Part shown: positions 11,305 to 21,504 of the stretch, piece after piece | How the letters are laid out: the number at the start of each line of letters is the position of its first letter | How positions within the stretch are numbered: the first letter of the stretch is position 1 | From: Gracilaria domingensis | Lineage: Eukaryota; Rhodophyta; Florideophyceae; Gracilariales; Gracilariaceae | DNA: 42,763 nt | Direction of reading: 5' to 3' | Assembly (NCBI GenBank): GCA_022539475.1 | Contig: VCMS01000391.1 | Coordinates: forward strand, 1 to 42,763 | Program-made: the position numbers and the translations under genes | Notes under the pieces: generated by a model | Databases searched by the model: none | Told to the model about the DNA's origin: nothing | What the model saw: only the letters and a program-made list of their open reading frames with translations

Positions 11305-12910
11305 TTAGACCATTCGATGCACTTTCCGCACGGCCAACGACATCTTATTGACATGGTATACGCCAACTCTCAAAAGCGCTTGAATGAGTACGAACATGAT
11401 AAGGGTACCACTTCCGCCAGGAGACTGCTCGGTGATGCTCTCATGATGATCCACCAACTCCTCGTTCAGATCATCATGCGAATCAGAAATGTTATGCGTC
11501 TTCTACTTAAGCGCACGCCCCGAGTTATAAAGGCCTTGAAACTGGCTAGAAAACCTGCCCGAAGCATACGACAAGTCACCTGCAGTAGCCTTAAGAGGTT
11601 TCAAAACGGCCACCAACTGCCACATGTCGCCCTTTTGTTTCTCCATCTCGCGAATGAGTTGCGGAATGATGTGGCGCACACCCTCCAGTCGAAGCTTTCT
11701 TTCTTGCGCATTCTCGTCGCCGAGGCCCTTGAGAATGGACGTCATGGAGTTGTACACTTCGTACACCTGCAGGTCCGAAGAGCCTGAGAGCGACGAGGTG
11801 GTGTCCTCTCTGAGGTGCATGCGCGCGGCAGGGTTCAGATCGGTGCGATGCGGAGGCGGAGCAGGAGCGGTGTTGTCAGTGCTACACCACTGGAGCTACC
11901 ATTGAAAGCCGGCGGCACGTAGCCGCGCGAATTATCGCTCTGCTGCTGTTGTTGTTGTTGATGCTGTTTCCGCTGTTGTTGCTGTCACAGACCACGGTGG
12001 TCGGTCCGTAGTTCCGGAAGCAGAACTGGCGCCATACTGCTGCGAATAGTAGTCGGATCGATAAGTGTGGGCAACCTGAGCGGATTCATGAATGAAGACG
12101 GCGTTGTGGACCTCGTGGTTGGCAAAGAAATGGCCGGTCTCAGCAGGGAGTGCGAAGTAGCCAGCACCAGAGAATGGCAGCTGCACACCCCAAACCTTGA
12201 AGCACGTATGCCAGCGTTGTGGGGCGCGTGGGTTCATAGCGACGCCCAAGTGAAGATTGCCATCGAGCAGCTGGACGTACACGCGAATCGGGTGGTTTAT
12301 CTCAAGCGAGCAGCCCTCGAAAAGCTCGGTATCCGCGCCATCGGTGTCAGGCTTCCATTGCTTGGTTCCGTCCGACACATAAACGTACATATGGGCCACA
12401 TTTCGCGTTCGAGAGTTGGAAAAGGTGTCGATAATGATGCCAAGCCCCACAAATGTATGCGCAATACCCATAGCATAGCCTAACCTCGGGCGGTCCCACA
12501 AAAAGAAGAAGTCCATTCCATTGGCATGGTCATGCGAATCGCGCACGGTATCCAACTCCACGTCGAAGTAGCCGTTGAAGTTTTGCGTATCGGTAGCAAT
12601 GTCGTTGTAGAACAGCGCTTAATTTGACTGGCTCGCCGACATGAGGAGGACCACGTCGCGGCCGCTGCGGCTGCGCGTGATCATGGTCATGCGCAGCTGA
12701 AACCCGTCAGAGACGGGGTCACCGGCGGCGATGGGCCTGGTTTGGGTGCCGAAAGGAGACGTCCGGGCCTCCCGCGCCCAGGTAGAGAAACTGGAATAGC
12801 TGCGGGTTATGCTGCTGTCACTACAGCAGCGACGGCAACGCGAGGGCTCTGGCAGCCAGCAGTAGCAGCACGCAAACCGGCGCGAGACGCGGCGTCGACG
12901 ACGACTCACG
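11305..12910 (-). pseudogene. L-type lectin cargo receptor (ERGIC-53/VIP36-like), four in-frame stops
   Basis: L-type lectins of this family bind glycoproteins and carry them between ER and Golgi. The central part shows the lectin fold signature: FVGLGIIIDTFSN, VSDGTKQWKPDTDGADTEL, WHTCFKVWGVQLP, and GYFALPAETGHFFANHEV. Downstream in the same frame comes a helical, charged stalk, then a membrane segment TLIMFVLIQALLRVGVY followed by a short basic tail (NKMSLAVRKVHRMV) ending at TAA 11305-11307. This is the type-I membrane layout of ERGIC-53. A single frame runs without indels from about 12.7 kb to 11.3 kb but contains TAA at 12619-12621, TAA at 11932-11934, TAG at 11896-11898 and TAG at 11503-11505. 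A signal-peptide-like stretch (LAPVCVLLLLAARALALPSL, about 12.83-12.9 kb) lies in another frame, so at least one frameshift is also present. Confidence 0.82.
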
Positions 12911-14032
12911 GAGGGATGGCGGCGACGGTGAACGAGTGGCGCGCGCGAAAGTTCGGGAGGCTGGAAGCGAGGTCCGTGAGCGAACGGAGGGCGTGGTTTA
13001 CGGGCGGTATGGCAGGGTGCCAGTGATGACGGGCAACGGCCGCGATCCCCACGCGGAGGTGCACGCGAGGGTGGAGCGCGAAGGAGCCTAGCGCAATTGT
13101 ACTGCACGTACACCGCGCATAAAATGACTGAAGCGCGCAACATGCGCACATTGGAAGCAGTGTTACACAACTTCAATAAACTTATAGGCGTCGAACAAAA
13201 CTTTTAACTGAGCTCGTCGTCGGTTCCACAAAGAGACCCAGTTGTTACAGGCTCAATACTATACAACGTGTTAAACTCAATCCAAAAACGCCCCTTGAAT
13301 ACAAACATGAGTTTCATAAGTTACAAGGTATGTCATTGCTCTTACAAAGAAATGCAGACAGTACAACAACTTGCAACTTGCTACACGTACTTGCTGCTTG
13401 CAAGATGCAGTGGTGGACAACTTGCCACATGGTCCTTTAAGGATACTGTGCATCGCAGATTTGCGCCCCAAAACGCACCCCGCCATTAGAGTGTACCGCT
13501 ACTCTTTCGATTCCATTTTTCGATTCAACACCCAGCAGACAGTGGCACATCATCTTCACTAATTCTCTTTTGCTTCACACTCTGCTACCAAACGATCTTC
13601 TCACACACACCATTCCGTGCACCCTGCCTTCAAAGATACATTTCCGCTGCCGCTGTCCTTGTCTGTCGCTTTGTGCGCGCAAGAGAGACAATTGCATGCT
13701 CGCATCGTTGGTTTCTTTGTTGCAGGTTGCAGTTGTTTGCACTTTGGTGCTTGCAATCGTGGCTTTCTCTCGGTACGTCGGCCGGTGCTGGCGCGGTGGA
13801 TTGCGGCGTTCGTCATTTGCGCGTTTCTCGAAATTAGTGTGCGCAAACACCCAGTCTACTCATTGACTCTCTGGAGCTCTTCGTAGCCGATTTCCGCAAA
13901 CGCCCATTCTACTCTTCTACTCTCTGGAGCTCCTGATGTCAAGTTATCTGTGGACAAGTGAAGAAACTGCTGTATCATTTTTTCTATTGAACGTCCATAC
14001 AAAGTTATCTTGATGGTACCGTTGTCTGTAGT
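12911..14032. other. Spacer upstream of the hAT gene
   Basis: Opposed short ORFs occur here, but none is recognisable. The first 270 bp are GC-rich and may hold the former lectin promoter. The rest is the 5' flank of the hAT gene. I looked for a hAT terminal inverted repeat (often starting CAGTG) and found only an unpaired candidate cagtggtggacaact at about 13411, with no partner on the 3' side. Confidence 0.35.
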
Positions 14033-16420
14033 ATGTCAGCAGAACACAATATAACTGCGAATCAGACAAGTTACTCTACATCTCGAAAGGTGGGACGGAA
14101 AAGAAGCTGGTGGCCTACGGAATGTTTTTCTTTGCAGCCTGATAATGACAGCGTGGTATCTAGCGACAATTTATTCAACACATGCAATGGATGTGGTTGG
14201 CAAACGCGTGCGGCTACCCAAAATGCTACGCAATTAGGACACCACCTTCTACAATGCCCTTTTACATCGCCCGGAACACTACAAAGACTTTTGGAGTCTC
14301 CTTCACTGTTGAGAGCATACCAAAAGTTGGGGTCTTCGTCAGAGTGCTTTGGTGTGCCCATTACACCCGATAAACAACAATTCGCTTCCAATCCCACTGC
14401 ACTCAACAAAAGACGGCTGTCAGATGGGGGAATAACGGAGGATGATAGTAAGAGGCAGAAAATCGGGAATATCAAGGAAGAGTTTGACAAGAAAGTTTCA
14501 AAGTTGCACGACCTCTTCACGCGTTTGGTGGTGGACCATATGCTTCCATTCAGCATATTGAGCAGAAGGCAGCAGGAGAACGAACTTGTAGAGATTGTGA
14601 AGCTTTTGAATCCAGCGTTTGTGGACTACGTACCTACCATTGCGCGACTGGCAGGCAAGAATGTAGATGGATACTACGAGAAACAATTGAAGGAGGTCAA
14701 GTGTGCAATAACGTCTTCATTACGGCAATCTTATGGAACGCTCATATTTGACGGCTGGACGGACGCTAATTCTGAGAATGTTGTGAACGTGCTGATCACG
14801 ATCACAGGTATAAATAAGTCCCGAACGACTTATTTTCTTCGCTCAATATATACAGGGTCTGCTAGCTGCGATGCATCCTTTTACGCCAACATTGTTGATT
14901 CGGTGTTCCAGCAGTTTGGTGAGATGACTCGTATCAGCGGAGTCGTGAGCGATAACACCAGCTCGTGTGTTAAAGCGAAGGAAGAACTCGCGAAGAATCA
15001 TAACCATCTAATTCCTAGTCAGGACCAAACGCACGCCGCGAATTTGTTGATGCAGGATTTGGGTGAGTTGCAGTGGGTCAGTGATATAATTGGTACGGTC
15101 TCAGGAGTTGTGAGCGACTTGCGAAAGCATTCAAAGCTTTACTTCCGCTATAAACAACTGAAAGACCAGTACAACAGCGAATTGCGGAACAGAGGATACA
15201 CCACGCAAAACCGAGAGTTCGACACATACGGGAGAGTTTTGCCAATTAAGACCGCTGTGCTACCGATGAAGATGGCTGCGACACGCTTCGCAAGCTCTGA
15301 AGGGATGATACATTCTTTTCTTCGAGGTAAACCAGTGTTCCAGAAACTGATTAACTGCCCTGACTTTTCAAAGCATTTGTTTCGTGGGAGGAACACCCAA
15401 AGACGTGAACGGTTTGAAGCTATTGTCCGCGACTGCTCTTTATATGATAAGTGCCTGGATGTGTACCATGTACTAAGAGTTATGCGACAATATCTCCGAA
15501 TTTTCGATGATGACAGCTCACTCATCTCGGAAGTATATCCAGCGACAGACCAACTCAGAACTCATCTACAAGCTCTCCCAGTAACACCGTTTTTTACTAC
15601 ACAGCGCAAGCAGCAAGTAATGGAAACGTTTCGACGAAGAATAGACGATGTCTCAAGAAAGATTCCGCTTTTAACACCCATTCATTATGTGGCTTACTTG
15701 TTGGATGTTCGTAGCGTCAACGCAGACTCTACACTTCATACTCCTCATATTCTGAAGCATATGCGGGACTTCGTCACTTCTGATGTGTTTCCAGAAACAC
15801 AAAAACTACCGAGCTCTGGGGGTGTTGACGGCGCAGTGCAACGTTTATTTGAAGAGTTCAGCTTCAACCGTTCAAATTGGAGAACGCAAGCAGATAAACC
15901 TACTCAGAGGGAGCGGCTTATGGCATTCCAGAATATGCCGGTACTATATTGGATGCAGTTCAGGAATAGTCCTTGGCTAAAGGACTTCGCACTGCGTATT
16001 TTGTGTGTGAGTCCTTCTTCATCCAGCGTCGAGCGCAGCTTCAGCCTCCAAGGTAGGATTCGCACCCCAGTACGAAACAGACTACATCCACTGAAGGTGG
16101 AAAAAATGATCTTCTGCTCTTTCAATCGGGCGCTCAGCTCAATGGGACAGCACCAGAGAAGCAAAATTTTGGCTCGTAGACCTTTTTCTTCGGCACAAGG
16201 TCACCAACCAGATCAAATTGGTGGGCTAGCTCCTCCAACAAATCCCACCGAACCGGAATCGTTTGTGTCCTATTTTGATATTGAGCCAGTGCCAGATACA
16301 AACGAAGAAGAACCTGATGATGACGAGGAAATGGGGATGGTAATGATGGAGGCTGGTGTTCTTGAGACGGATAGTAATCCGTTGCCAGATGCCGGCGTTA
16401 TGCGGCGTTTATTTGACTGA
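14033..16420 (+). CDS. hAT-family transposase, intact 795-residue ORF
   Basis: This protein would cut and paste a hAT DNA transposon. An N-terminal BED-type zinc finger is visible at residues 51-75 (CNGCGWQ...HHLLQC). The RNase H-like core contains GTLIFDGWTDANSENVVNV with the first catalytic Asp at 240, and GVVSDNTSS with the second at 307. DQTHAANLLMQDLGE matches the conserved H-x-LNL region of DUF659/hAT proteins. The C-terminal dimerisation domain is clear at 640-700 (LRILCVSPSSSSVERSFSLQ), and the last 90 residues are acidic. The length is normal for a hAT transposase and there is no stop or frameshift; it ends at TGA. I chose the ATG at 14033 because the next in-frame Met would remove the basic N-terminus. 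No TIRs or 8-bp target duplication were found, so it may be a domesticated or partly degraded copy. Confidence 0.93.
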   Translation: MSAEHNITANQTSYSTSRKVGRKRSWWPTECFSLQPDNDSVVSSDNLFNTCNGCGWQTRAATQNATQLGHHLLQCPFTSPGTLQRLLESPSLLRAYQKLGSSSECFGVPITPDKQQFASNPTALNKRRLSDGGITEDDSKRQKIGNIKEEFDKKVSKLHDLFTRLVVDHMLPFSILSRRQQENELVEIVKLLNPAFVDYVPTIARLAGKNVDGYYEKQLKEVKCAITSSLRQSYGTLIFDGWTDANSENVVNVLITITGINKSRTTYFLRSIYTGSASCDASFYANIVDSVFQQFGEMTRISGVVSDNTSSCVKAKEELAKNHNHLIPSQDQTHAANLLMQDLGELQWVSDIIGTVSGVVSDLRKHSKLYFRYKQLKDQYNSELRNRGYTTQNREFDTYGRVLPIKTAVLPMKMAATRFASSEGMIHSFLRGKPVFQKLINCPDFSKHLFRGRNTQRRERFEAIVRDCSLYDKCLDVYHVLRVMRQYLRIFDDDSSLISEVYPATDQLRTHLQALPVTPFFTTQRKQQVMETFRRRIDDVSRKIPLLTPIHYVAYLLDVRSVNADSTLHTPHILKHMRDFVTSDVFPETQKLPSSGGVDGAVQRLFEEFSFNRSNWRTQADKPTQRERLMAFQNMPVLYWMQFRNSPWLKDFALRILCVSPSSSSVERSFSLQGRIRTPVRNRLHPLKVEKMIFCSFNRALSSMGQHQRSKILARRPFSSAQGHQPDQIGGLAPPTNPTEPESFVSYFDIEPVPDTNEEEPDDDEEMGMVMMEAGVLETDSNPLPDAGVMRRLFD

Positions 16421-17440
16421 GCATTGCAAACATGTCAATTGTTAAAGTGGTGTTCTGTGTCTGGGGTTTTGACTTTGCTAACGTGGTCTTTTGCTTCGAG
16501 GCACTTTGTAGACACACTACCGTTACTGGTTCCCTGTTTGGGTTCATCCTTGCAAGACATTGAGACTTTTTCGTCTAATACTCTAGAGAAGAACGTAGTT
16601 AGTTATTGATTTAAACAAGTATTGCAGAGTTTGAACACGTACTGTTTGTTTGACAAACAACCCCCTCGATGACAGGCAGTGGATAGAACGCCATTATGGC
16701 ATTTACATTTATTCTGAGTAACAAATCCTGGTATGTAGAGAGGGCTATTTGATGGTACCATTGGATCTGTGGTGGAGAGCAAGCGCGTTCTGTATTTTTT
16801 CGAGTTGCTTATGCCTTGGGTGTGCTTTGATATGATGCGATTCTGTATTGAATCACCCATTGTTAATTTGAATGGTATAGAACGGAAAGAAAGAAATCTT
16901 ATCAGCTGTAACAGAAGCGACGAAGACACTTGGAGAAAAGCAAGCGTGGTCAGAACACAGTTTGGAGATTAAGGTTCTTTTGCTAGAGTACACTACTGGC
17001 TGTTAGTCCAGCAAGCAGCACAGTGTGCTGAGCACACTACTGGCTGTTAGTCAACAACCGTGTTGTCAGTGACCACTTACACACAACTGTTGAATGATAC
17101 AAACAGTTTTTGCAGTGAACTCTTTACGTGCATGCTCACAAAATTTTGATCGGATTTCGTGTTTGTCTTCGGAAAAACAGCAAAAATGCTACAGAAGCCA
17201 GAGCCTGGCAAAGTTTTTGCACTCAACGGTGCGAGGGAAGGGAGGCGGAATAAATTTTTGGAGGTTGTGTAACACTGATTGGAAGGCGTCGCGCGCCACG
17301 TCACATCGACGGCGCACAGCTCTGCGGCACGAGACAGCCGCGCGCGGAGTGCGCCGCGCACGGGAATGCGCGCCCTCGCGCGCGTCAGCGAGGCGCTTCA
17401 GCTCACACAGCATGCGCTACGTTTTGGCTGGCGTTGCGTG
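16421..17440. other. 3' flank of the hAT gene, no gene recognised
   Basis: There are only short opposed ORFs. The stretch contains a short duplicated motif at 16990-17052 (listed separately) and a GC-rich part (17280-17420) with many CGCG words. Confidence 0.4.
16990..17052 (+). repeat. Direct repeat of a 19-bp motif, 44 bp apart
   Basis: The 19-mer acactactggctgttagtc occurs exactly at 16990-17008 and again at 17034-17052. The spacer contains a small palindrome around agcacagtgtgct. Because it lies about 570 bp past the hAT stop codon, it could be a subterminal transposase-binding motif, but no matching motif was seen on the 5' side. Confidence 0.7.
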
Positions 17441-17470
17441 CGGTGTGTGTTTTAGGAGGTCTGTGGACGC

Positions 17471-17522
17471 GGGGGGGTCCGGTCGTGTTAGGGTACCTAC
17501 CCTAACACGACCGACCCCCCCC
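17471..17522. repeat. GC-rich hairpin 1 of a twin pair
   Basis: The arms ggtcgtgttagggta (17481-17495) and taccctaacacgacc (17498-17512) are perfect reverse complements with a 2-nt loop. The stem is extended by a run of seven G pairing with a C run across one bulged base. Total length is about 52 bp. The motif contains TTAGGG once, but there is no telomeric array. Confidence 0.9.
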
Positions 17523-17581
17523 GCCCGCAGGCATAAAAAAGCACATTTTTTAGAAAACCGGTCAAAACGTGCCCGCGGACA

Positions 17582-17632
17582 GGGGGGTCCGGTTGTGTTA
17601 GGGTAGTCACCCTAACACAACCGAGCCCCCCC
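17582..17632. repeat. GC-rich hairpin 2 of a twin pair, compensatory base change
   Basis: The layout is the same as hairpin 1, 59 bp downstream. Arms are ggttgtgttagggt (17591-17604) and accctaacacaacc (17609-17622), with G-run/C-run extensions. Compared with hairpin 1, the fourth stem pair changed from C-G to T-A on both arms, keeping the pairing. Weaker inverted similarity also exists outside both hairpins (17441-17466 against 17672-17696). Confidence 0.9.
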
Positions 17633-17729
17633 CACGCTTACGCGCACGTTCTGGCCACATTTTGGCACCATGCAGAGACCTCCCAAAACACCTTCCTCCA
17701 CACTTCCCGCACTCATTACGGTGCACCTG

Positions 17730-17771
17730 CCCGCCAACACGTGAACGCTGCTGGCCACGTGTATTGGCGGG
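17730..17771. repeat. Hairpin 3, imperfect
   Basis: The arms cccgccaacacgtg (17730-17743) and cacgtgtattggcggg (17756-17771) pair along 14 bp with a 2-nt bulge and a 12-nt loop. It lies about 100 bp after the twin hairpins. Confidence 0.8.
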
Positions 17772-18822
17772 AGGTAAAAGAGCTGTATAGACAACGCCGG
17801 CTGTACATCAATAAGAGTATATCTCGAGTATTATAAGCTCTTTAAAAGCACAATTCGAGAGCGCAGTGATTACTCGCATAAGTCTAAATCCACTAAAACC
17901 ACCTGTTCACAGACAAAGTTTTAAACCGTTTGCAGCGTTTCCACACCTCTCAAAACACAGTTTGATGCATTACTCACAGTCCTTTTGTTTCAAGCACAAT
18001 ATACATTCATTGGACAAGACTCAACTAGTTTTCGTATCCAAATGATGCTCATCCAATAAAAAAAATCACGACCATGTGTTTACTACAAGTTGTGTACTTA
18101 TTGACAAACTACACTATTTACACTGCTCAGAGCAGCAAGGTGACGAACTACGAAAGCGCCTCAACACCCTCACGCACGAAAGTGGTAATGCGCCGGGATA
18201 AGCTGCAGATAAACAGAGTGATGAGAGTAGGTAGCTACTTAAAATACTCGCCACTATTGTTTTCGGTGAAGATACAAATTCACCGATGATGTAGATGAGG
18301 TAATATCGTCTAGCATGAGCCCATCGGCACTGGCGTTTTACGCTAATATCGAAATTTAATTGGTTCGTTCCGACGGGCTGGTAAACAGCAATGAAGGCCT
18401 TCAACGATCAGAGAATCCCTGAATTATAGTGGTAGTGGATTTCTCTGCGGAACACTAAAAAGAACCAAATGGAGTTTTGATCAGCTAACTACTACATGAT
18501 CCTCACAGGTTTAGAGAACGGGGGCTGTAGCAGCTCCTATATGCTAAATTCATTCAGTATAATAATCTATGGAAGCAAAACGCAACAAGAGTGGTAGTTG
18601 AAAGCAATACATATGGTAGTTATGAAAACCCTTCACCCCGGCGTGCTTGGGCTTGTAGCACATGACAATAATTCCAATATTGAACTCCTATCGCTTCGCC
18701 TCTCGGTATCAAGGCCTGTCAGCAACAATACAAGAGAGGATATAAATCGACGTGTTGTAGAGATACCGTAAAATGCTGCCAAAGTTGTTAGTTCTTCTTT
18801 TGTTAAGAGCCGTTATAAAACT
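17772..18822. other. Spacer, no gene recognised
   Basis: This AT-richer stretch has only short, unsupported ORFs on both strands. No repeat shared with other parts of the window was noticed. Confidence 0.4.
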
Positions 18823-20825
18823 TCAGAGTTCCACTTCCAGAGCTATGAATTGCTGCCGACTACGTTGTCGAGCAGCATTTGGAGGCTTCAATCTGCCACC
18901 GAAGAGACGAAATAGAGCTTTCATTACATCATGGCCCACTAATGCACCTATAATTATTCCAAGCGACGTCCGAGTACTGAGAGAAAATTTTTCTGATTGG
19001 GGCCGTGTCCTGCGCTCCCCATCAGATTTCAAAGAATTCCATAATGAAAGGAAAAATATGTCAATGTCTTTGTATGCTTTGGCAAACTTCTGACAGAAAA
19101 GTTGCATTGCATGGAAGATAGATTTGCGTTTGTAAAGTTCTGGATTTGAGTACGTATCGTTCGAAATGAACGTGACGCGGATCATCCGCTCTAAGCACTG
19201 CAATAGAAACATGATGATTCTATTACAGTGCTTAGGGTCTCTGACTACAGTCTTTCGATTTCTGGAGTATTAATCAGTTTCAATATGCCGAGATGTAAGT
19301 TGCGTAACTGTTCGAAGCGAGCTCTCCTTGTTTCGAACAGACTGCATAGAAATAACCCCTGGATGAATCTTACGGTCAAGGCGGTTTTGATGGACGAGAG
19401 AATGAGAGATATGGAATTGGAACGCATGAAAATATCCGACTTGGATCTCGTCTCCCCTGCACGACGTAAGTTTCTTTCTCCTTCGCCTTTCTTTGCATAT
19501 TCGAGAATAACTGAGTATGTATTTCTGACGCTTTTAGTGTGGTTTTGAGAGAGTCCAGTGAATGACGTAAGAACATTACCGCCTAAAGATGAGGGAGGGG
19601 CTTCGCATCTATGACAAGGGCTTTCCGTTTGGCTCCTATGAAGAGTAGACAGAATGTCCTTAGCCTCAGAATATCCGCACAAAAACTTGCAGTGGATGGC
19701 ACACTCGATATAGTGCGTCTTCGCCGATGAACTGAAAACCTTTCTGCATTAGGTGTATAATTTGCTACAGGACTTGACGAAGAGATTCTTGAAGGATGTG
19801 TATCATGGAATCGCTTAGAGACTTGCTAGAAACGAATGGCATTGCGTCTGCTTCAGATGCGAAAACCTGTACCAGTGTTGTAGCAAAGTATGCCACTACT
19901 GTAAGGTCATCAAGGATGCGCTTACGGCGTAGCTCGTCGGAGAAGTTGAGAAATATGAGGTGAAGAGGATAGGCGGTAACCGATGTTTGCTTTAGAGTTG
20001 TTAAAGACTTATCGGTGTATACATGCAGAATACCTACGAAAGATTCACTGTAACTTATTTCTTGGGAGTACCGCACTATTCTACTATCCAAAGAGCCCAT
20101 GACCATTTCCTTAAGTTTTGAGGTGGCGTCTCTTGCGAGAGCGCCGGACATGGGTTGAGATATTTTCGTGGACTGGGTCTGAGGTATAGGGTGGAAGAAT
20201 GTGTTTTCGTTGTTAGCCAACTGGAGCTGTTTCACAAGTGTCTGAACGGAGTCTCTCGTGTGGAGGGTGGCGCTGAACTTACATCCTTCTGGCGAGACAG
20301 TTCTTCGATTGAAAGCGTCTTTTGAGGCGTATCGTTCGAAAATGGCGTTCTTCAGTTCTGAACCGCGGGTCCCGAAGTAGCCCAATTAGCTCTTCTGCTT
20401 CACGATGACCAAGGTTGGAAGCTACTGAAGCCAGACAAACCGTGAGATAATCCATATGCAAATCACCGAGGGCCTCCTCAGAAGGCACTGCGCGTGAACT
20501 GCTTCCGTGTTCTGGCTCTAATGCCGCGGGACCCGGGGAAGGAGAAACAGAATGCGAAGTGTCCGGAATGGGACGGGCGCACGGAGTGGGGTCAACGCTG
20601 TCGAGGCTCGGGAAGGCGACAAGGGGCAGTGACCGTTTCGGAAGATGCGGGCGCGGGCGCGGAAAGCTTGAGACGCTTGCTTCTTCGAATGGGCGGCCTA
20701 TTGTCATCTTCCAGCGCGGCTTTCAGACGAAACGGGCAATGGTTAACATGCTGTTGAAGAGATAGCACTCCTCGGCGAGTAACGAAGGGGCACCAACGCT
20801 TCTTATGTGTACAGTAGTAGATCAT
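18823..20825 (-). pseudogene. Plavaka/KDZ-like DDE transposase remnant
   Basis: Read on the minus strand, the pieces lie in the order seen in Plavaka-like transposases. A C2H2-like N-terminal finger (CPFVTRRGVLSLQQHVNHC, about 20.75 kb) is followed by a Ser/Pro-rich linker and a helical part (LLRDPRFRTE, then KNAIFERYASKDAFNRR). Next comes a catalytic-core-like stretch with LHVYTDKSLTTLKQTSVTAY, LHLIFLNFSDELRRK and ILDDLTVVAYF (19.9-20.05 kb). Then DILSTLHRSQTESPCHRCEA (19.6 kb) resembles the family's C-x2-C after the E-bearing strand. The pieces are in at least three frames with stops between 19765 and 19682, so the copy is dead. The 18823-19212 frame is included only by position; I see no diagnostic motif there. 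Family assignment is from motif layout and is moderately sure. Confidence 0.55.
19191..19235. repeat. 18-bp inverted repeat hairpin
   Basis: The arms at 19191-19208 and 19218-19235 (ctaagcactg...) pair with a single mismatch around a 9-nt loop. It lies inside the degraded Plavaka-like transposase. Confidence 0.85.
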
Positions 20826-21156
20826 GGGAAGAAGAAACGAAGGAGAAACTACGACAAAGACGGCAAAAGAAGGTCACTCGATGGAAGAAGGAGGTCTGGC
20901 GACAGTCAAGATCCACGTCAAGCTGAGAATGGAGAATATAATTTGAGTTTAAATCACGTGCTTTCGTTCAAAAAGGAACGTAGGTACACGTCGACCTCAA
21001 CACAAGGGTGTACTTCTCGTATTATCTACCACTGGTTATAAACCTGTGGTTTCGCAACATTGTACGCTGTACACCTGTCCAATCTCGCACAGAAAAATAA
21101 ATCTCTTCCCTCCGCCGCCGCCGCCGCGCCTCCGGCGTCCGACCTATCGTTAACGT
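20826..21156. other. Spacer with a short GCC-triplet tract
   Basis: No gene is recognised. Positions 21110-21128 carry a short run of CCG triplets, followed by GC-rich sequence leading into the large palindrome. Confidence 0.45.
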
Positions 21157-21233
21157 CGTGATCCGTGCCATCCACATCCTCGCGTTCTACTCCGCCGGAG
21201 TAGAACGCGAGGATGTGGATGGCACGGATCACG
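21157..21233. repeat. 77-bp perfect palindrome (38-bp arms, 1-nt centre)
   Basis: The left arm 21157-21194 starts cgtgatccgtgcc and ends ctactccg. The right arm 21196-21233 is its exact reverse complement, with a single C at 21195 between them. No mismatch was found on reading base by base. Such an arm can fold into a long RNA hairpin or extrude as a cruciform. No ORF depends on it. Confidence 0.95.
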
Positions 21234-21504
21234 AGCGGCGCTCCGTCGTACCTTTCTCCGTCCTCGCACTCGCTACGAAGTAGAGTGCGGGGAAGAGAAT
21301 GAGGTACGCTTCATGTCCGCCTAATGGACGCCTCCATAAAGTGGACATCATCCGTATCTCACGGATGTAATCCGTGCAGTCTTTCCGTGCAGTCTTTTCG
21401 TACGTGCTTCCATATCCTTCTACGTATCTTTGTTCTAAACTAACCAATCCTCACGACGTCTCTTCGCGCTCTGCGACATGTACACGGCAGGAAATAAGCT
21501 TTGG

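Noticed and set aside
11305..12910. Clear proof of UAR-to-Gln code reassignment from the lectin gene
   Set aside because: The single frame with four TAR stops is suggestive. However, the hAT ORF lacks any TAR codon, several natural ends use TAG or TAA, ECM29 and LCB2 also have frameshifts, and one TAG aligns with Glu rather than Gln.
13411..13435. CAGTG-starting left end of the hAT transposon
   Set aside because: No inverted partner was found on the 3' side of the gene, and no 8-bp duplication.
17481..17622. TTAGGG/CCCTAA words as a telomere relic
   Set aside because: Each hairpin arm has one hexamer only, with no tandem array. It is part of the hairpin stem.
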